From: Desulfobulbaceae bacterium UBA5123
GTDB taxonomy: Bacteria; Desulfobacterota; Desulfobulbia; Desulfobulbales; UBA5123
Direction: 5' to 3'
Assembly: GCA_002415465.1 (NCBI GenBank)
Contig: DHYT01000082.1
Span: 1-6,286, forward strand
Length of the DNA stretch: 6,286 nucleotides
Positions 5,928 to 6,286 of this stretch are shown one piece after another. The notes beneath the pieces are model-generated. The model was not told where the DNA came from and ran no database searches. It worked only from the letters and a program-made list of their open reading frames with translations. Made by a program: the position numbers and the translations under genes. Within the stretch, counting starts at the first letter, position 1. Each line of letters starts with the position of its first letter.

Positions 5928-6156
5928 ATTTAATACTAAGCACATATTCCTTTTCTATCTCTCTTGTTGCCCAAGAGATAACAGCTTCACCGTTACCATG
6001 AACTACGTAACCTGAAGACTGATCTGTATTTGCGGGGACATTTTCTATTTTCATCCCTTCTGTATACATATCATGCTCTTTCATTTTTTCGTTAACCAGA
6101 TTGATATATTGTTTTCCATCTATCTTTTTTTGTTCATGACTTGATCCCTTTTTCAC
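5926..6156 (-). CDS. Small hypothetical protein, start uncertain
   Basis: I do not recognise this 76-codon product. It is polar and charged, with a lysine-rich N-terminus, no cysteine, no signal peptide and no membrane segment, so it is probably cytosolic. A central part (residues about 44-63) is rich in Gly, Ser and Val and ends in an acidic-basic segment (TREIEKEYV). The in-frame start is GTG read from 6156, which has no ribosome binding site. A good site (6145-6150) instead serves an ATG at 6137-6135 that is out of frame by one base just before a run of seven A residues, where translation stops after MNKKR. One extra A would give a 70-residue protein starting MNKKKIDGKQ. An in-frame TAA upstream rules out a longer form. 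The stop lies 10 bases before the lipoprotein ATG, so the two form an operon. Low G+C (about 36%) suggests acquisition. Confidence 0.55.
   Translation of the reverse strand: MKKGSSHEQKKIDGKQYINLVNEKMKEHDMYTEGMKIENVPANTDQSSGYVVHGNGEAVISWATREIEKEYVLSIK
6135..6150 (-). promoter_or_regulatory. Strong ribosome binding site with an ATG in the wrong frame
   Basis: On the minus strand AAGGGA (6150-6145) is followed seven bases later by ATG (6137-6135). That frame reads MNKKR and stops at TAG (6122-6120). The A7 run (6131-6125) lies inside it. Joining this start to the hypothetical gene requires one added base or a -1 slip. It may be the true start with an indel, a slippage signal, or a short leader peptide. 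Confidence 0.45.
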
Positions 6157-6188
6157 ATAACAGGCGTTAGACCGCGCGTCTTATTTCG

Positions 6189-6194
6189 ATTATA
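6189..6194 (-). promoter_or_regulatory. Possible -10 box for the minus-strand pair
   Basis: A perfect TATAAT is read on the minus strand about 33 bases before the GTG. No good -35 is found: TTGGGT (6215-6210) is only 15 bases away and ATTGGG 16 bases away. The adjacent dyad at 6193-6209 covers most of the -10/-35 spacer and could be an operator. Confidence 0.4.
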
Positions 6195-6209
6195 GGCGGA
6201 TTCTGCCTA
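6193..6209. repeat. Inverted repeat TAGGC-N7-GCCTA next to the -10 box
   Basis: TAGGC (6193-6197) and GCCTA (6205-6209) are exact reverse complements around a 7-base spacer. The dyad overlaps the end of the minus-strand -10 box, the position expected of a repressor site. No known operator is recognised. Confidence 0.5.
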
Positions 6210-6211
6210 AC

Positions 6212-6221
6212 CCAATATTGG
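6212..6221. repeat. 10-bp palindrome CCAATATTGG
   Basis: A perfect self-complementary decamer just upstream of the TAGGC dyad. It could be a regulator site or part of a larger folded element. Confidence 0.5.
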
Positions 6222-6224
6222 CCC

Positions 6225-6253
6225 ATTCTGTATAATAGGGTAAAGTACAGAAT
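6225..6253. repeat. 8-bp inverted repeat ATTCTGTA-N13-TACAGAAT
   Basis: ATTCTGTA (6225-6232) and TACAGAAT (6246-6253) are perfect reverse complements around a 13-base spacer. There is no T run, so this is not an intrinsic terminator. The plus strand also carries TATAAT at 6231-6236 inside it, without a convincing -35. Confidence 0.55.
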
Positions 6254-6286
6254 TACACATCCTGATCTTCCCCGCCCACAACGGAC

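Noticed and set aside
6060..6211. Integron attC site at the right end
   Set aside because: On neither strand does an RYYYAAC heptamer precede a GTTRRRY heptamer with matching inner arms; the two visible heptamers are in the opposite order. At most this could be the junction of two sites cut by the window edge.
6168..6286. Open minus-strand frame running off the right edge
   Set aside because: It has fewer than 40 codons, no recognisable sequence, and overlaps the inverted repeats and the -10 box. It is more likely chance than the end of a gene.
4338..6286. Duplicated tRNA 3' end marking an integrated element
   Set aside because: No second copy of the T-arm/acceptor sequence was found in the window by eye, and no integrase is present.

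Overview
The window looks like chromosomal DNA of a sulfate-reducing or sulfur-disproportionating bacterium of the Desulfobacterota, most likely the Desulfobulbales. The main reason is the left end: the 3' part of dsrO followed by a complete dsrP, the last two genes of the dsrMKJOP membrane complex of dissimilatory sulfur metabolism. The main genes have about 60% G+C, which suits that group. The taxon is inferred from gene content and protein style, not from a search.

Layout, left to right. (1) Positions 1-1724 hold the end of a dsr operon: the DsrO iron-sulfur subunit (5' end outside the window), the DsrP NrfD-type quinone-interacting membrane subunit, and a strong intrinsic terminator. (2) Positions 1840-4170 hold one long gene whose product joins an O-acetylserine sulfhydrylase-type cysteine synthase (residues about 1-300) to a full-length cysteinyl-tRNA synthetase (about 309-776). 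This is the most striking gene here: one polypeptide that could both fix sulfide into cysteine and load cysteine onto tRNA. (3) Positions 4213-4380 hold a compact tRNA-Arg(UCU) unit with its own sigma-70 promoter, encoded CCA and terminator. (4) Positions 4381-4640 are non-coding apart from a probable promoter. (5) Positions 4641-5570 encode a homocysteine S-methyltransferase-fold protein in which the zinc-binding cysteines and other catalytic positions appear to be replaced. (6) Positions 5571-6286 are an AT-rich block (about 36% G+C over the genes) with two small minus-strand genes, an unrecognised 76-codon gene and a small four-cysteine lipoprotein, preceded by a region full of inverted repeats. 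The two gene groups converge on a hairpin at 5592-5623.

How they fit together: DsrMKJOP passes electrons between the menaquinone pool and the DsrC/DsrAB sulfite reduction system, which makes sulfide. The fused CysK-CysS could use that sulfide for cysteine and cysteinyl-tRNA, and the methyltransferase-like protein belongs by fold to methionine/homocysteine metabolism. The first three protein genes therefore share a sulfur theme, although terminators separate them into independent transcription units. The AT-rich right end looks like acquired accessory DNA.
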